A stretch of 64,000 nt of DNA from Devosia beringensis (GTDB taxonomy: Bacteria; Pseudomonadota; Alphaproteobacteria; Rhizobiales; Devosiaceae). Positions 52,486-60,682 of the stretch are shown here, one piece after another; the first letter of the stretch is position 1; each line of letters opens with the position of its first letter. The notes under the pieces were generated by a model. The model was given only the letters and a program-made list of their open reading frames with translations, was not told the origin of the DNA and ran no database searches. The stretch is from NCBI RefSeq assembly GCF_014926585.1, contig NZ_CP045422.1:2324001-2388000 (forward strand). Reading direction: 5' to 3'. The translations under genes and the position numbers were made by a program.

Positions 52486-54336
52486 CTAGTCGGTACGCTT
52501 TGCCGTGGCTTTGTCAACCGGGGCCGGCGGTGGATCGGCAGTCATGGCAGCGGTGAGCAGGCCCATGGAGTTGCGCACCATGCCGACATAGGCGTTTTCA
52601 TCCTCGCGGACGGCAAAGCTGTCGACCAGCAGCTGGTTGTCATGGGCCTCGAAGGCGCGGGCGAGGTGCTCGGCCTCCTCGGGCGAGTGGCCGAGCCGAA
52701 CCAGGACCTTGGCGCCCAGATTGATGGCGGACAGGAAGGTCTCGCGCTCGAAGACGTCGATGCCCAGGGCCATCAGGTCATGGGCATGGCCGCGATCGAC
52801 GGCGCGGGCGGCGATGGCCACGTGCGGATAGTGCCGGCGCATGTTGCGGGCCACGGCCAGGATGCGGTCGCGGCCGCCAACGGCGATCACCACCAGTTCG
52901 GCATGCTGCACGCCGGCAGCCTGCAGCAGGTCGATCCGGGCGGCGTCGCCGTAGAATACCTTGACGCCGAAGCGGCGGACCAGCTCGATCTGCACCGGAT
53001 CATCATCGATCAGCGTCATCTCGAAGCCCTGGGCGCGCAGCATGCGGGTGACGATCTGGCCGAACCGGCCATAGCCGAGCACGACGATCTTGCGGTGCTC
53101 GTCGATGGAGTCGGCGGGGTGAGTGGCCCCGCGCGCGTCCAGGCGGGGCGCTATCAGCTTGTCAAAGACCAGCAGCAGCAGCGGCGTGGTGACCATCGAG
53201 AGCGCCACCACCACACTCATGGTGTCGTATTGGGCCGTTTCGAGGACGCCTTCGGTGCGGGCGAGCTGCAGCACGACAAAGGCAAATTCGCCGGCCTGGC
53301 TGAGCATGATGGCGATCAGCATGCGGTCGGCGAAGTGCATGCGGAAAAAGCTGGCCAAGCCAAACAGGATCACCATCTTGACCGCGACGAGGCCGATCAC
53401 CAGCGCGGCGATGCCGAGCGGGTCGGTCGCCAGCACCGAAAAGGCGATCGACATGCCTACCGAGATGAAAAACAGCCCGAGCAGCAGGCCCTTGAAGGGT
53501 TCGAGATTGCTCTCGAGTTCATGGCGATATTCGCTGTCGGCCAGCAGGACCCCGCCGATAAAGCCGCCCAGAGCCGGCGACAGGCCGAGATATTGCGTGA
53601 TCATGGCGGCGCCCACGACCATGGCCAGGCCCATGGCGGTAAAGGCTTCGCGCAGGCCGGTGCGGGCGACATAGCCCAATATCGGCCGCACGACATAGCG
53701 GCCGGCCACCAGGGCGGCGATGAAGGCGCCGACCACCGACAGGGGCATCAGCCAGTCGATTGGATTGTCGAGAGCCTCGACGGCCAGGGTGACTTCGGCA
53801 TTGATCGCTGCGCCGCTGCCGGCGATGGCCAGCAGGGGAATGGCAGCCAGCACGGGAATGATGGCCACATCCTGCACCAGCAGGATAGCGAGGCTGGCTC
53901 GACCGGTATCGGTGCTGGTGATGTCGCGCTGGGCCACTGTCTGCATGGCAATGGCCGTGGAGGACATGGACAGGGCCATACCCATGATCAGGGCGACGTT
54001 CCAGTGCAGGCCCGTCAGGGTCAGCAGCAGCATGACGACAACAGAGGTGACGATGATCTGGGTGACGCCCAGGCCCAGCACCTTGTGGCGCATGCGCCAG
54101 ATTTCGCGGGGCTGCAGATCAAGGCCGATGAGAAAAAGCATCATGACGATGCCGAATTCGGCGATGTGGCGGGTGGTATCGCTGTCCGATACCAGGCGCA
54201 GGCCATAGGGCCCGATCAGCACGCCGGCGGCCAGATAGCCCAGGACCGTGCCCAGGCCGGCCGCCTTGGCCAGCGGCACCAGCGCCACGCTGGCTGCCAG
54301 CAGAACGAAAATGACCAGCAGGATGTTGTTTTCCAT
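52486..54336 (-). CDS. Kef-type CPA2 cation/proton antiporter with RCK domain
   Basis: A 616-residue protein with 12 to 13 helices (residues 1-385) of the CPA2 antiporter family, including GVLIGPYGL and GLDLQPREIW, followed by an RCK_N (TrkA-N) domain with VVLGYGRFGQIVTRML at about 415 and the acidic end of the second strand (LIDDDP). It resembles KefB/KefC and YbaL, which move K+ against protons under nucleotide or glutathione control. No ancillary KefG-type gene is adjacent. Confidence 0.9.
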   Translation of the reverse strand: MENNILLVIFVLLAASVALVPLAKAAGLGTVLGYLAAGVLIGPYGLRLVSDSDTTRHIAEFGIVMMLFLIGLDLQPREIWRMRHKVLGLGVTQIIVTSVVVMLLLTLTGLHWNVALIMGMALSMSSTAIAMQTVAQRDITSTDTGRASLAILLVQDVAIIPVLAAIPLLAIAGSGAAINAEVTLAVEALDNPIDWLMPLSVVGAFIAALVAGRYVVRPILGYVARTGLREAFTAMGLAMVVGAAMITQYLGLSPALGGFIGGVLLADSEYRHELESNLEPFKGLLLGLFFISVGMSIAFSVLATDPLGIAALVIGLVAVKMVILFGLASFFRMHFADRMLIAIMLSQAGEFAFVVLQLARTEGVLETAQYDTMSVVVALSMVTTPLLLLVFDKLIAPRLDARGATHPADSIDEHRKIVVLGYGRFGQIVTRMLRAQGFEMTLIDDDPVQIELVRRFGVKVFYGDAARIDLLQAAGVQHAELVVIAVGGRDRILAVARNMRRHYPHVAIAARAVDRGHAHDLMALGIDVFERETFLSAINLGAKVLVRLGHSPEEAEHLARAFEAHDNQLLVDSFAVREDENAYVGMVRNSMGLLTAAMTADPPPAPVDKATAKRTD

Positions 54337-54354
54337 TCTGCTGGTCGTTTCTGC

Positions 54355-55080
54355 CTAGTTGTCGGAGTCGGTCTGGATCGACTTGAGTCGGGAGAAGACC
54401 GAGTCGGCGTCGAAATCGTCCTGCGCTTCGGCAGGGCGATGATCGTTGGCGGCAAATTCGCCGTTCTCGTCGGTGTGGCCGCGGCTGCCGGAGCGGGCCA
54501 GGGCCTCCTCGGCGGTCATCAGCATGGTGCCTTCCTCGGCCTCGTCGACGCCCGGGCCACCCTTGGAGGCGCGGCGCACTTCAAGATCGAGGTCGATCTG
54601 GCTGCAGAGGCCCAGGGTCACCGGATCCATCGCCGCCAGGTTGGCAGCGTTCCAGTGGGTGGATTCGCGCACCGAGTCGATGGTCGACTTGGTGGTGCCG
54701 ACCAGACGCATGATCTGGGCGTCCTTGAGTTCGGGATGGTTGCGGACCAGCCACTTGATGGCGTTGGGGCGCTCGTTGCGGCGCGAAATCGGGGTATAGC
54801 GCGGACCCTTGCGCTTTGCAGCGGCGACGCGAACCTTGGGCTCGCTCAGGATCAGGCGGTAATTGGGATCGGCCTCGGCCTTCTCGATCTCCTCGCGGGT
54901 CAGCTGACCGTTCTGGATCGGGCTGGCACCCATGATGCCGCCGGCGACGTCGCCGTCGGCAATGCCCTGAACTTCCAGCGGATGCAGGGTGCAGAAGGCG
55001 GCGATCTGCTCGAATGACAGCGCCGTGTTGTCAACAAGCCAGACGGCGGTCGCCTTGGGCATCAACAGTGGCTGGGTCAT
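54355..55080 (-). CDS. trcR: TrcR-type cell-cycle transcriptional regulator (DUF1013)
   Basis: A 241-residue protein of the DUF1013 family, which I recall as TrcR. It starts PLLMPKATAVWLVDNTALSFEQIAAFC, a helix-turn-helix-like region, and has a second such segment at KWLVRNHPELKDAQIMRLVGTTKSTI. The C-terminal 60 residues are acidic and variable. It is confined to Alphaproteobacteria. The start at 55080 matches the family; the open frame upstream has no support. It ends 18 nt before the antiporter start, so a joint transcript is possible. Confidence 0.85.
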   Translation of the reverse strand: MTQPLLMPKATAVWLVDNTALSFEQIAAFCTLHPLEVQGIADGDVAGGIMGASPIQNGQLTREEIEKAEADPNYRLILSEPKVRVAAAKRKGPRYTPISRRNERPNAIKWLVRNHPELKDAQIMRLVGTTKSTIDSVRESTHWNAANLAAMDPVTLGLCSQIDLDLEVRRASKGGPGVDEAEEGTMLMTAEEALARSGSRGHTDENGEFAANDHRPAEAQDDFDADSVFSRLKSIQTDSDN

Positions 55081-55223
55081 GATAAATCTCTCCTGCAGGC
55101 GCGGCCGGTTTTCCTCCGGACCGCTCCGCCTCTTTGCTTCGTGCTGAGGGGGAACAGGGACAATATATGGATTTGCCCGCTGATCCGCAATGGCAATGTA
55201 GGATTTGCCCACCGGCAGCGCGG

Positions 55224-56237
55224 CTAAGCCCTGGCACCGAAGGGCGTTACCAGCACCAGCTTGCCGATATGGCCGCGTGCCTCCATGGCGCGGTGGGCGG
55301 CGGGTGCCTGGTCAAACGGGAACGGGGTGATCGCGGGTTTGACAAAGTCGGGCGCCGACAGTGCCGGCAGCAGATGGGTGCGGATATGGTCGGCGATGTC
55401 GGCCTTGGTGGCGGCCGTCTGCGGGCGCAGGGTGGAGCCCGACAGCGTCAACTGCTTTGCCATCAGCGTCCGCAAGGGTATCTGGGCGTTTCCGCCGTCG
55501 AGGGTTGAGACCTGGACGATATGCGCACCGCGGGCGCAGGCCTCGATATTGGTCTGGGCCATGGCGCCGCCGATGATGTCGAGCACGCGGTCAACGCCGC
55601 GGCCCTCGGTCAGCGCCAGCGTGCGGGCGACGATGTCTTCGGTGGTGTAGTCGATGGTGGCGACTGCCCCCAGGCGGGTGGCATAGGCCGCCTTGGCGGG
55701 CGACGAGACCACGGCAATCGCGCGTGCCCCCAGGATGGTGGCGATCTGGATGGCGGCGCCGCCAATGCCGCCGGCCGCGCCATGCACCAGCACGCTCATG
55801 CCGGACGCCAGACCGGCGCGCAGCACCAGGGTCTGGGTGACGGTGAACCAGGTTTCCGGCAGGGCGGCCGCCTCGGCCAGGCTCCAGCCTTCGGGGACGG
55901 GCAGCACCTGGCCGGCGGGAACGGCGACGAATTCGGCATAGCCGCCGCCATTTGTCAGGGCCATGACGCGGTCGCCGAGCTGCCACTGGCTGACATTGGC
56001 GCCGGTCGCAGCGACTTCGCCGGCCACTTCGAGGCCGGGCAGTGGCGAAGCGCCGGGGGGCGGATCGTAGACGCCGCGACGTTGCGCCAGGTCCGGGCCA
56101 TTAACGCCGGCCGCCGCAACACGGATCAGCACCTCATCAGGCCCGCAGGGCGGCATGGGCCAGGGCTGGCGCTGCAGGACGTCAGGCCCGCCGGGCGCGG
56201 TGATGGCTATGGCATGCATGGTGTCAGCTGGGGTCAT
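55224..56237 (-). CDS. NAD(P)H quinone oxidoreductase, PIG3/QOR type
   Basis: A 337-residue medium-chain dehydrogenase/reductase without zinc ligands. NGPDLAQRRGVYDPPPGAS, the VHGAAGGIGGAAIQIA nucleotide loop, and the late RGAHIVQVSTL segment match the PIG3 family of quinone reductases. It probably reduces quinones with NADPH. The start at 56237 or an internal ATG at 56219 are both possible. It is divergent from the DUF1192 gene. Confidence 0.9.
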   Translation of the reverse strand: MTPADTMHAIAITAPGGPDVLQRQPWPMPPCGPDEVLIRVAAAGVNGPDLAQRRGVYDPPPGASPLPGLEVAGEVAATGANVSQWQLGDRVMALTNGGGYAEFVAVPAGQVLPVPEGWSLAEAAALPETWFTVTQTLVLRAGLASGMSVLVHGAAGGIGGAAIQIATILGARAIAVVSSPAKAAYATRLGAVATIDYTTEDIVARTLALTEGRGVDRVLDIIGGAMAQTNIEACARGAHIVQVSTLDGGNAQIPLRTLMAKQLTLSGSTLRPQTAATKADIADHIRTHLLPALSAPDFVKPAITPFPFDQAPAAHRAMEARGHIGKLVLVTPFGARA

Positions 56238-56315
56238 GGCGCCATGCTGGACGAAGCAGGCTTGCCCGGCAAGCCCGTCGCGCTAAGCTGCCCCTTCCAA
56301 ACGCAGGAGGCTGGC

Positions 56316-56498
56316 ATGGATGAAGACGCAGTGGACAAGCCCAGGACGCATGCGGTGGGCATGGATATCGAAACCATGTCAGTGGAAGAGCTGAGCGAGC
56401 GCATCAGCCTGCTCGAGGCGGAGATCGTCCGCCTGCGGGCGGCGATCACGGCGCGGGGTGCCACAAGGCAGGCGGCCGAATCGGTGTTCAAACTCTAG
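56316..56498 (+). CDS. DUF1192 family small protein
   Basis: A 60-residue protein with HAVGMDIETMSVEELSERIS followed by a Leu-rich helix (LLEAEIVRLRAAI), the DUF1192 pattern known from Alphaproteobacteria. The function is unknown. CAGGAGG is placed 8 nt upstream of the ATG. It sits beside the oxidoreductase gene on the opposite strand, a frequent pairing in this order as I recall it. Confidence 0.87.
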   Translation: MDEDAVDKPRTHAVGMDIETMSVEELSERISLLEAEIVRLRAAITARGATRQAAESVFKL

Positions 56499-56535
56499 AT
56501 CCGATGGCCGGTAACCGGGTCCGCGCCCGGAGCGA

Positions 56536-56730
56536 TCAGGAGCGCGTGGGCCGGGGCGGGGCGGCAATCGAGACAGTTGAGACCGCACGGCGCGGCGTAT
56601 CGTGGCGGCCATGGTCGGGCATGCGGCCGGGCCGGACAGGCGTGGTGGCGCTGCTGCCCGGCCTGGGGGCGATGGCCATCAGGCCCACAAGCAGGCTTGC
56701 GGCCGTTGCCGCAGATAATGTGGCCATCGT
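56536..56730 (-). CDS. Possible small secreted or anchored peptide, weak
   Basis: A 64-residue frame starting ATLSAATAASLLVGLMAIAP, which looks like a signal or anchor segment, followed by a basic Pro/Arg/Thr-rich tail. GGAGA is placed about 7 nt upstream of the ATG. No family is recognised, and the tail resembles random GC-rich translation, so this is a tentative call. Confidence 0.3.
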   Translation of the reverse strand, partial: TMATLSAATAASLLVGLMAIAPRPGSSATTPVRPGRMPDHGRHDTPRRAVSTVSIAAPPRPTRS

Positions 56731-56911
56731 GGCTCTCCAGTTTGATGTCGCGACACCGGTGGGCGCAGCAGGGGTGAGGCTGCTGTCCGCCGGAGCTTGT
56801 GGTTGATTGGGTGTGCGGCAAACTGACCATGCCGGCGCGGGAAGTGAATAGACCTGCAAGCGACAGGGTTAAGGCGGGGTGCCTTGTTAACTGGCAATTT
56901 GCTGGTCGCCG

Positions 56912-56926
56912 TTAAGGCCCCGTTAA
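56912..56926. promoter_or_regulatory. CtrA-type box, copy upstream of the small membrane protein gene
   Basis: TTAAGGCCCCGTTAA is an exact TTAA-N7-TTAA match. It lies 186 nt upstream of the small membrane protein gene at 57112 and a similar distance from the weak leftward frame at 56730. Two more TTAA tetramers occur within 45 nt to the left. Confidence 0.5.
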
Positions 56927-57111
56927 GCTTTTGTGGGCCCCTGGAGTGTCCGGCTCCAGGCAGGCAGGACACGGGATTCCGCCTGAGGCGGCCGCAGAGG
57001 GCATGATTTTTCCAGCCCGCCATGTCTGGGAGGCTAATACACTACTGAACTGGTAGGCATTCAGTCCGCGCGTGCAAAATTGCCCGGGTAGCGAGCGAAG
57101 GATGATGTGTC

Positions 57112-57282
57112 ATGAGCCAAGGCTTCTCCAGATCCCAGAAATCAACGCCGATTTCCCATCGCCAGGCGCCCATAGACCTGCCACCGCGCGGATTTCTGAT
57201 CCTGATGCTGGCCCTGACGGGCTGGGTCGGATTGATCGGCGTGTTTGCCCTTGTCGGGCAGTTTCTGGCGGTTCTCTTCTGA
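57112..57282 (+). CDS. Small single-helix membrane protein, unknown
   Basis: A 56-residue protein with a polar, basic N-terminus (about 1-25, Ser/Gln/Arg-rich) and one long hydrophobic helix (about 28-55, LILMLALTGWVGLIGVFALV). AAGG is found about 10 nt upstream of the ATG. It is not a family I recognise. Position between two CtrA-type boxes and upstream of rcdA suggests a cell-cycle or division-linked membrane peptide, which is inference. Confidence 0.6.
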   Translation: MSQGFSRSQKSTPISHRQAPIDLPPRGFLILMLALTGWVGLIGVFALVGQFLAVLF

Positions 57283-57318
57283 ACGCAGCCCAGAAATCCC
57301 GGCCTGGATCGGGTAAGG

Positions 57319-57358
57319 TTAAGCAATTGAACGTCGTTAACGCGCCCTTAAGCAATTG
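57319..57358. promoter_or_regulatory. CtrA-type box and 29-nt-spaced direct repeat upstream of rcdA
   Basis: TTAACGCGCCCTTAA (57337-57351) is an exact TTAA-N7-TTAA match. It is embedded in a direct repeat: TTAAGCAATTG occurs at 57319-57329 and 57348-57358, each followed by a GTCG(T/G)TAACG-like segment. The box is about 240 nt upstream of the rcdA start codon. Confidence 0.55.
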
Positions 57359-57359
57359 T

Positions 57360-57467
57360 CGGTAACGTGAGGATATTCAGATTGTTCTGGATTTTTCAGA
57401 GTGGTTTCTCCCTCTGTTTGACGCCTCCCTGTTAACTTCGAGAGCGGTTCCTACCGCTCTTTTTTTG
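57360..57467 (+). ncRNA. Candidate small RNA ending in a strong terminator
   Basis: About 100 nt without a coding frame lead to a perfect 8-bp stem, AGAGCGGT (57441-57448) with ACCGCTCT (57453-57460), followed by seven T residues. The sequence includes several pyrimidine-rich unpaired stretches. It could be an sRNA started near the CtrA-type box, or merely the 3' untranslated end of the small membrane protein transcript. The 5' end is a guess. Confidence 0.35.
57441..57467 (+). terminator. Intrinsic terminator
   Basis: Perfect 8-bp hairpin with a TCCT tetraloop followed by a run of seven T residues, 126 nt before the rcdA start. It separates rcdA from everything upstream, so the rcdA promoter should lie in 57468-57592 unless it is reached by read-through. 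Confidence 0.9.
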
Positions 57468-57592
57468 TTTTTGGGGTCCCTTGATCATCCAATTGCCATG
57501 CTTTTAAACCTGTCTTCATGGCTTGTGGCGCCTGATGACAGGGCGCCCGGTGCCGGCGCCTGACTTGGGCGCCAGAACAGGGAGACGTCTGG

Positions 57593-58111
57593 TTGGCAGA
57601 GGGGAACGAGAACGGGGCGGCCATTGCGATCGGCCCACGCATCGTGGCTGCGGGCGGCTTTGATACGCTCTATCGCGAAGGCATGACCCTGATCGAGGAT
57701 GTCGCCTCCTATCTCGATGGCGAGGGGCGCGGCGACAGCCGGATCCTCAGCCGCGAGGCGTCCTTCGTCTACGCCACTGAATCCATGCGGCTGACCACAC
57801 GGCTGATGCAGCTGGCCTCCTGGCTGCTGCTGCAGCGGGCGGTCAATGAAGGCGAAATCACCAAGGAAAATGCCCGCTCCGAAAAGGAGAAGGTCAAGTT
57901 CTCCGCCACGCCGTCCGAACGCGGCGGGCCAGGCTATGACCAGCTACCGCCGGTTCTGCGCGACTTCATCGACAAGGGCGACCGCCTGTTTGACCGGGTG
58001 ATGCAGTTTGACGTGCTCGAACGCGGCCGCATGAGCGAGATGGATCCGGGCACCGCCAATGGCATTGCCGACCAGCTGGCACGGCTCAAGGCGGCTTTCG
58101 GGCGCGCCTGA
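57593..58111 (+). CDS. rcdA: RcdA/DUF1465 family protein (regulator of CtrA degradation)
   Basis: A 172-residue helical protein of the DUF1465 family, with FDTLYREGMTLIEDVASYLD, ATESMRLTTRLMQLASWLLLQRAV and KVKFSATPSER. The family includes Caulobacter RcdA, an adaptor that delivers CtrA to ClpXP. The start is TTG at 57593 with AGGGAGA about 8 nt upstream. Its upstream region carries a CtrA-type box, but a strong terminator lies between the two. A bidirectional terminator follows the gene. Confidence 0.85.
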   Translation: MAEGNENGAAIAIGPRIVAAGGFDTLYREGMTLIEDVASYLDGEGRGDSRILSREASFVYATESMRLTTRLMQLASWLLLQRAVNEGEITKENARSEKEKVKFSATPSERGGPGYDQLPPVLRDFIDKGDRLFDRVMQFDVLERGRMSEMDPGTANGIADQLARLKAAFGRA

Positions 58112-58160
58112 GCCGGTCGCGCTTGAGCGCCAGACCAGGCCCCACCACCGTTTCGACAAC

Positions 58161-58189
58161 AAAAAACCCGGCACAATGGCCGGGTTTTT
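58161..58189. terminator. Bidirectional terminator between rcdA and rpmE
   Basis: The stem AAAACCCGGC/GCCGGGTTTT around ACAATG has A-rich and T-rich flanks on both sides, so it gives a T-run for rcdA on the plus strand and for rpmE on the minus strand. Confidence 0.92.
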
Positions 58190-58209
58190 CAATTCTGCCA
58201 AAGGCTGGC

Positions 58210-58431
58210 TTAGATGCCCAGGCCCTTGAAGCGCTCCTTGAAGCGCGAGACGCGGCCGCCGCGATCGAGCAGCTGGCCCGTGCCGCCGGTCCAGGCCGGG
58301 TGGGTCTTGGGATCGATGTCGAGCTGCAGAGTGTCGCCGTCCTTGCCGTAGGTCGAGCGCGTCTGGTACTTGGTGCCGTCGGTCATCACCACATTGATCA
58401 AGTGGTAGTCCGGATGGGTATCAGCCTTCAT
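58210..58431 (-). CDS. rpmE: 50S ribosomal protein L31
   Basis: A 73-residue L31 with [30 protein letters not shown] and the basic C-terminal [12 protein letters not shown]. It lacks the Cys quartet of zinc-binding L31, as in related species. It is monocistronic and divergent from the exporter gene; its upstream region holds a GGGCGCC hairpin of unknown relevance. Confidence 0.97.
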   Translation of the reverse strand: MKADTHPDYHLINVVMTDGTKYQTRSTYGKDGDTLQLDIDPKTHPAWTGGTGQLLDRGGRVSRFKERFKGLGI

Positions 58432-58653
58432 GGTATTCGCCTCAAATCAAACGGGCGCCGTGGCGCCCGGAGAGCATCTGGAATTGGTGTTGGGCGCTTC
58501 ATACAGAAGAGAAGGCCAATCTGCAAGGGCGTGGCGCGGCAATTTCACGCCGGACAAAGCGGTTGCCGCGGCAGGTGCCAGTGCCTATATCGGAGCCTCA
58601 GCGCGGCCCGGGATTTCCGGACCCCATCTCTAAAAGAGTGGCGTAACCGAGCG

Positions 58654-60474
58654 ATGACTGACCAATCCGTCCCGGTTCAGGCCGACACGAGCATCCCCAC
58701 ATCCCAGCCGACGACCCCGGTGCGCAAGCTGCAGCCGTTGCGGCGCCTGCTGCCCTTCATTCTCAAATATCCGGTGCGGCTGTCGCTGACCGTGCTGTTC
58801 CTGCTGATCTCGGCAGTGTCCTCGCTGTCGATTCCGGCGGTGCTGGGCGGCGCGATCGATGAGGGCTTCATCGAGCAGAACCTCGAAAATGTCGGCCGCT
58901 ATGGCTGGCTGATCGTGGGCATTGCCGCGGTCATGGCCATTGCCAGCGGCGCGCGGTTCTATTTCATCTCGGTAATCGGGGAGCGCGTGCTGGCCGATCT
59001 GCGGCAGGCCGCCTTCCTGCATCTGCTGCGGCTCGATGCCCGCTATTTCGATACCAATCGGGTGGGCGAGCTGACCAGCCGACTCAATGGCGACGTCGCG
59101 GTGATCCGCAATGCGGTGGGCTCGAGCTTCTCGCTGGCCCTGCGCTCGCTGGTCACCATTATCGGCGCGCTGGTCATGATGTTCCTGACCAGCCCGACCC
59201 TGACCCTGGCCGTGGTGATCGCCGCCCCGGCGCTGCTGATCCCGCTTGTCGCCTATTCGCGCCGGCTGCGCGGCATGTCGCGCAAGACCCAGGATGCGCT
59301 GGCGGACCTTTCCGCCATGGCGACCGAAATGCTGGGCGCCACCCGCACCGTCAAATCCTTCACCCAGGAAAAGACCCAGTCAGCGATCTATGACGCCCAT
59401 AGCGAAGACAGCTACCAGGCCGAGATAAAGCGCCTCGGCGCCCGTTCGGTGCTGGTGGGCATGGTGATTTTCCTCGGCACGGCAGCCGTGGTGTTCCTGG
59501 TCTGGTGGGGCGCCCGTGCGGTCTTCGCCGGCACGGTGACCGCCGGCCAGCTCACCCAGTTCCTCGTCTATGCGCTGATGGCCTCGGGCGCGCTGACCAA
59601 TGTCAGCGAAGTGCTGGGCATCCTGCAGACCGTGGCGGGTGCGACGGAGCGCCTGACCGAAATCCTCGACACCGAGGCGAGCATCACCGATCCGGAGCAT
59701 CCGGTGGCACTGCCCGTGCCGGCTCTGGGCACGGTGGCTTTCGAGAATGTCGATTTCGGCTACGAGACCAGCGGCTATGAGCAGGTGCTGCGCGATCTGA
59801 GCTTTACCGTGGCCAAGGGCCAGACGGTGGCGCTGGTCGGCCCGTCCGGCTCGGGCAAGTCGACAACCCTGTCGCTGCTGCAGCGGTTCTATGACGTCAG
59901 CAGCGGCGCCATCCTTGTCGATGGCCTCGACATCCGCAGCGTGCGGCTCGAGGAACTGCGGCAGCGCTTTGCCTATGTCGAGCAGGAGCCGACGATCTTT
60001 GCCGGCACCATTGCCGACAATATCCGCTTCGGCAAACCCGAGGCGAACATGGGCGAGGTCGAGGCCGCGGCCCGGGCGGCCCTGGTGCATGACTTCGTCA
60101 TGGAGCTGCCGCTGGGCTATGACGCCATTGTCGGCGAGCGCGGCGTGATGCTGTCGGGTGGGCAGAAGCAGCGCCTGGCGATTGCCCGCGCCATTCTCAA
60201 GAATGCCCCGATCCTGCTGCTGGACGAAGCCACCTCGGCGCTGGATGCGCAGAGCGAGCGGCTGGTGCAGACGGCACTGGAGCGCTTGATGGAAGGCCGC
60301 ACCACGCTGGTGATCGCGCACCGGCTGGCGACAATCCGCGATGCCGACAAGATCCTGGTACTCGAAGCGGGCCGCATCATCGATGCAGGCACGCATGACC
60401 AGCTGGTGGCCAAGGGCGGTCGCTATGCCGAACTGGCGCGGCTGCAGTTCCGGCTGGATGACGTTATCGGCTAG
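58654..60474 (+). CDS. ABC exporter half-transporter, MsbA/ABCB type
   Basis: A 606-residue protein with six helices (about 35-310) and one cassette. Walker A GPSGSGKST is near residue 397, the signature LSGGQKQR near 501, Walker B ILLLDEATSALD and the His in VIAHRLAT follow. It would work as a homodimer exporting lipids, drugs or polysaccharide precursors. The start at 58654 gives a normal family length; the open frame upstream overlaps rpmE antisense and is rejected. Confidence 0.92.
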   Translation: MTDQSVPVQADTSIPTSQPTTPVRKLQPLRRLLPFILKYPVRLSLTVLFLLISAVSSLSIPAVLGGAIDEGFIEQNLENVGRYGWLIVGIAAVMAIASGARFYFISVIGERVLADLRQAAFLHLLRLDARYFDTNRVGELTSRLNGDVAVIRNAVGSSFSLALRSLVTIIGALVMMFLTSPTLTLAVVIAAPALLIPLVAYSRRLRGMSRKTQDALADLSAMATEMLGATRTVKSFTQEKTQSAIYDAHSEDSYQAEIKRLGARSVLVGMVIFLGTAAVVFLVWWGARAVFAGTVTAGQLTQFLVYALMASGALTNVSEVLGILQTVAGATERLTEILDTEASITDPEHPVALPVPALGTVAFENVDFGYETSGYEQVLRDLSFTVAKGQTVALVGPSGSGKSTTLSLLQRFYDVSSGAILVDGLDIRSVRLEELRQRFAYVEQEPTIFAGTIADNIRFGKPEANMGEVEAAARAALVHDFVMELPLGYDAIVGERGVMLSGGQKQRLAIARAILKNAPILLLDEATSALDAQSERLVQTALERLMEGRTTLVIAHRLATIRDADKILVLEAGRIIDAGTHDQLVAKGGRYAELARLQFRLDDVIG

Positions 60475-60535
60475 GTTCTGGGGCTTCCTGTTTGCGGCAG
60501 GACACCTGATACATCTCGGCATACATCTCGGCCTA

Positions 60536-60663
60536 TACCCCCACCCGACCCCGTCGGGGCCACCCTCTCCACAAGGGGGAGGGAAGGGAAGACCCTGAAA
60601 TCCGGGTTCATCGTCTCCCTCCCCCTTGTGGGGAGAGACGGCGCGCAGCGCCAAGGGTGGGGG
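60536..60663. repeat. Large imperfect inverted repeat
   Basis: The arms CTCTCCACAAGGGGGAGGGA (from about 60566) and a near-complement in TCCCTCCCCCTTGTGG (from about 60615) are part of a 128-nt hairpin whose outer ends are ACCCCCACCC and GGGTGGGGGA. A small inner palindrome GACCCCGTCGGGGC lies in the left arm. It sits between convergent genes, and has the composition of the element at 37150-37335. It looks like a genome-wide extragenic repeat that may also stop transcription. Confidence 0.75.
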
Positions 60664-60682
60664 ACAGGCTGATAATGCCTGC

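Larger units (their letters stand above)
56499..57111. other. 613-nt region with one weak small gene and a CtrA-type box
   Basis: After DUF1192 there is no long gene with good support. Its left part is GC-rich and open in several frames; the right part (56865-56930) is AT-rich and holds four TTAA tetramers, two of them forming the box at 56912. A possible small leftward gene lies at 56536-56730. The remainder shows nothing I can assign. Confidence 0.5.

Noticed and set aside
52642..55017. A 791-codon open frame antisense to the Kef antiporter and trcR
   Set aside because: Same shadow composition; both leftward genes are well supported.
58432..58653. A riboswitch or L31 autoregulatory leader upstream of rpmE
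   Set aside because: A GGGCGCC hairpin is visible but no known leader motif can be matched; a GC-rich hairpin is not enough.
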